Origin: Bordetella parapertussis
Lineage (GTDB): Bacteria > Pseudomonadota > Gammaproteobacteria > Burkholderiales > CAIKXV01
Length of the DNA: 13,811 bases
NCBI GenBank assembly: GCA_945877995.1
Contig: CAMDXD010000060.1
Span: 1 to 13,811 of the forward strand
Reading direction: 5' to 3'
A program made the translations under genes and the position numbers. This document shows, piece by piece, positions 13,477 through 13,811 of the stretch (positions within the stretch are counted from its first letter, which is position 1; each line of letters opens with the position of its first letter). The notes beneath the pieces were generated by a model. That model worked only from the letters and a program-made list of their open reading frames with translations. It was not told the DNA's origin and did not search any database.

Positions 13477-13811
13477 TCACGCCCTCGGCACCACCCCGCG
13501 CGTCGGTGCCCGCATGAACGCAAAATCCACCCCGCGCTCCGCCTGCTCGATGTCTTCCATGTACAGCTTGCGGTAGCCGCGCCGGTCCTCCGGCTTAGGC
13601 TCCGGCGCGACCCAGGCGGCACGACGCGTTGCCAGTTCCTCGTCACTCACCAGCACATCGATCCGCCGTCCGGCCGTATCGAGCCGGATGCGATCGCCAT
13701 TGCGCACCAGCGCCAGCGGCCCGCCGACGGCCGATTCCGGCGATACATGCAGCACGATGGTGCCGAACGCGGTGCCGCTCATGCGCGCATCGGACACGCG
13801 AACCATGTCCT
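13477..13811 (-). CDS. IlvD/EDD-family dehydratase, C-terminal part (cut by window end)
   Basis: C-terminal 110 or so residues of an Fe-S dehydratase of the IlvD/EDD family, which includes dihydroxyacid dehydratase, phosphogluconate dehydratase and the arabinonate/xylonate dehydratases. The visible part starts with DMVRVSDARMSGTAFG, whose second Ser is the conserved catalytic Ser of the family, then VLHVSPESAVGGPLALVRNGD. The tail RGYRKLYMEDIEQAERGVDF resembles the sugar-acid dehydratases (GYxxLY then QAxxGxDF) more than biosynthetic IlvD, so I favour a pentonate or similar sugar-acid substrate. The Fe-S cysteines lie outside the window. Its stop is 71-77 bases upstream of the antitoxin start on the same strand, but the palindrome between them suggests separate control of the antitoxin. 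Confidence 0.88.
   Translation of the reverse strand, partial: DMVRVSDARMSGTAFGTIVLHVSPESAVGGPLALVRNGDRIRLDTAGRRIDVLVSDEELATRRAAWVAPEPKPEDRRGYRKLYMEDIEQAERGVDFAFMRAPTRGVVPRA

Overview
The window is GC-rich, gene-dense DNA from a proteobacterium, most likely a betaproteobacterium of the Burkholderiales type. I base this on the strong GC bias at third codon positions, an orphan Bug-type (tripartite tricarboxylate transporter, TTT) receptor heading a catabolic operon without membrane partners, an rlmJ gene of proteobacterial type, and short intergenic gaps with AAGGA-type ribosome binding sites. This assignment is inference. I see no rRNA, tRNA, CRISPR array, insertion sequence or integrase, and no gene-free stretch longer than about 210 bases.

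Layout. (1) 1-1901: the end of a peptide/nickel-type ABC transporter operon, with two ATP-binding subunits (the first cut by the window edge) and a small three-helix membrane protein that may be translationally coupled through an 11-codon mini-ORF. (2) 1957-2691: a toxin-antitoxin module (AbrB/MazE-type antitoxin, PIN-domain toxin) with a palindromic operator lying on its promoter and a hairpin behind it. (3) 2775-4319: a UxaA/GarD-family sugar-acid dehydratase. (4) 4360-5202: rlmJ, the 23S rRNA m6A2030 methyltransferase, possibly on a leaderless mRNA. (5) 5412-11572: a six-gene catabolic cluster on the + strand: Bug solute receptor, isocitrate-lyase/PEP-mutase-superfamily lyase, Gfo/Idh/MocA oxidoreductase, ACMSD-like amidohydrolase/decarboxylase, FAD-dependent aromatic-type monooxygenase, and an SDR protein that lacks the usual catalytic residues. 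(6) 11650-12709: a transaldolase whose C-terminal end is broken by a frameshifting deletion. (7) 12758-13405, minus strand: a second toxin-antitoxin module (ribbon-helix-helix antitoxin, ParE/RelE toxin) with its own palindromic operator. (8) 13477-13811, minus strand: the C-terminal end of an IlvD/EDD-family dehydratase, probably for a sugar acid.

How the genes may work together. The six-gene cluster reads as uptake plus stepwise breakdown of an organic acid. A periplasmic receptor captures a carboxylate. A decarboxylase-type amidohydrolase and a flavin hydroxylase could process an aromatic or heterocyclic acid, and a C-C lyase and dehydrogenases could finish the chain. The individual families are well supported; the joint substrate is not known and I could not match the gene set to a named pathway. 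The two dehydratases (UxaA/GarD and IlvD/EDD) suggest sugar-acid use in the same neighbourhood. The observations most worth checking are the SDR with all four tetrad positions replaced, the transaldolase frameshift, the unnamed catabolic gene set, and the nested GGGGTCTGACCC repeat between two of its genes.
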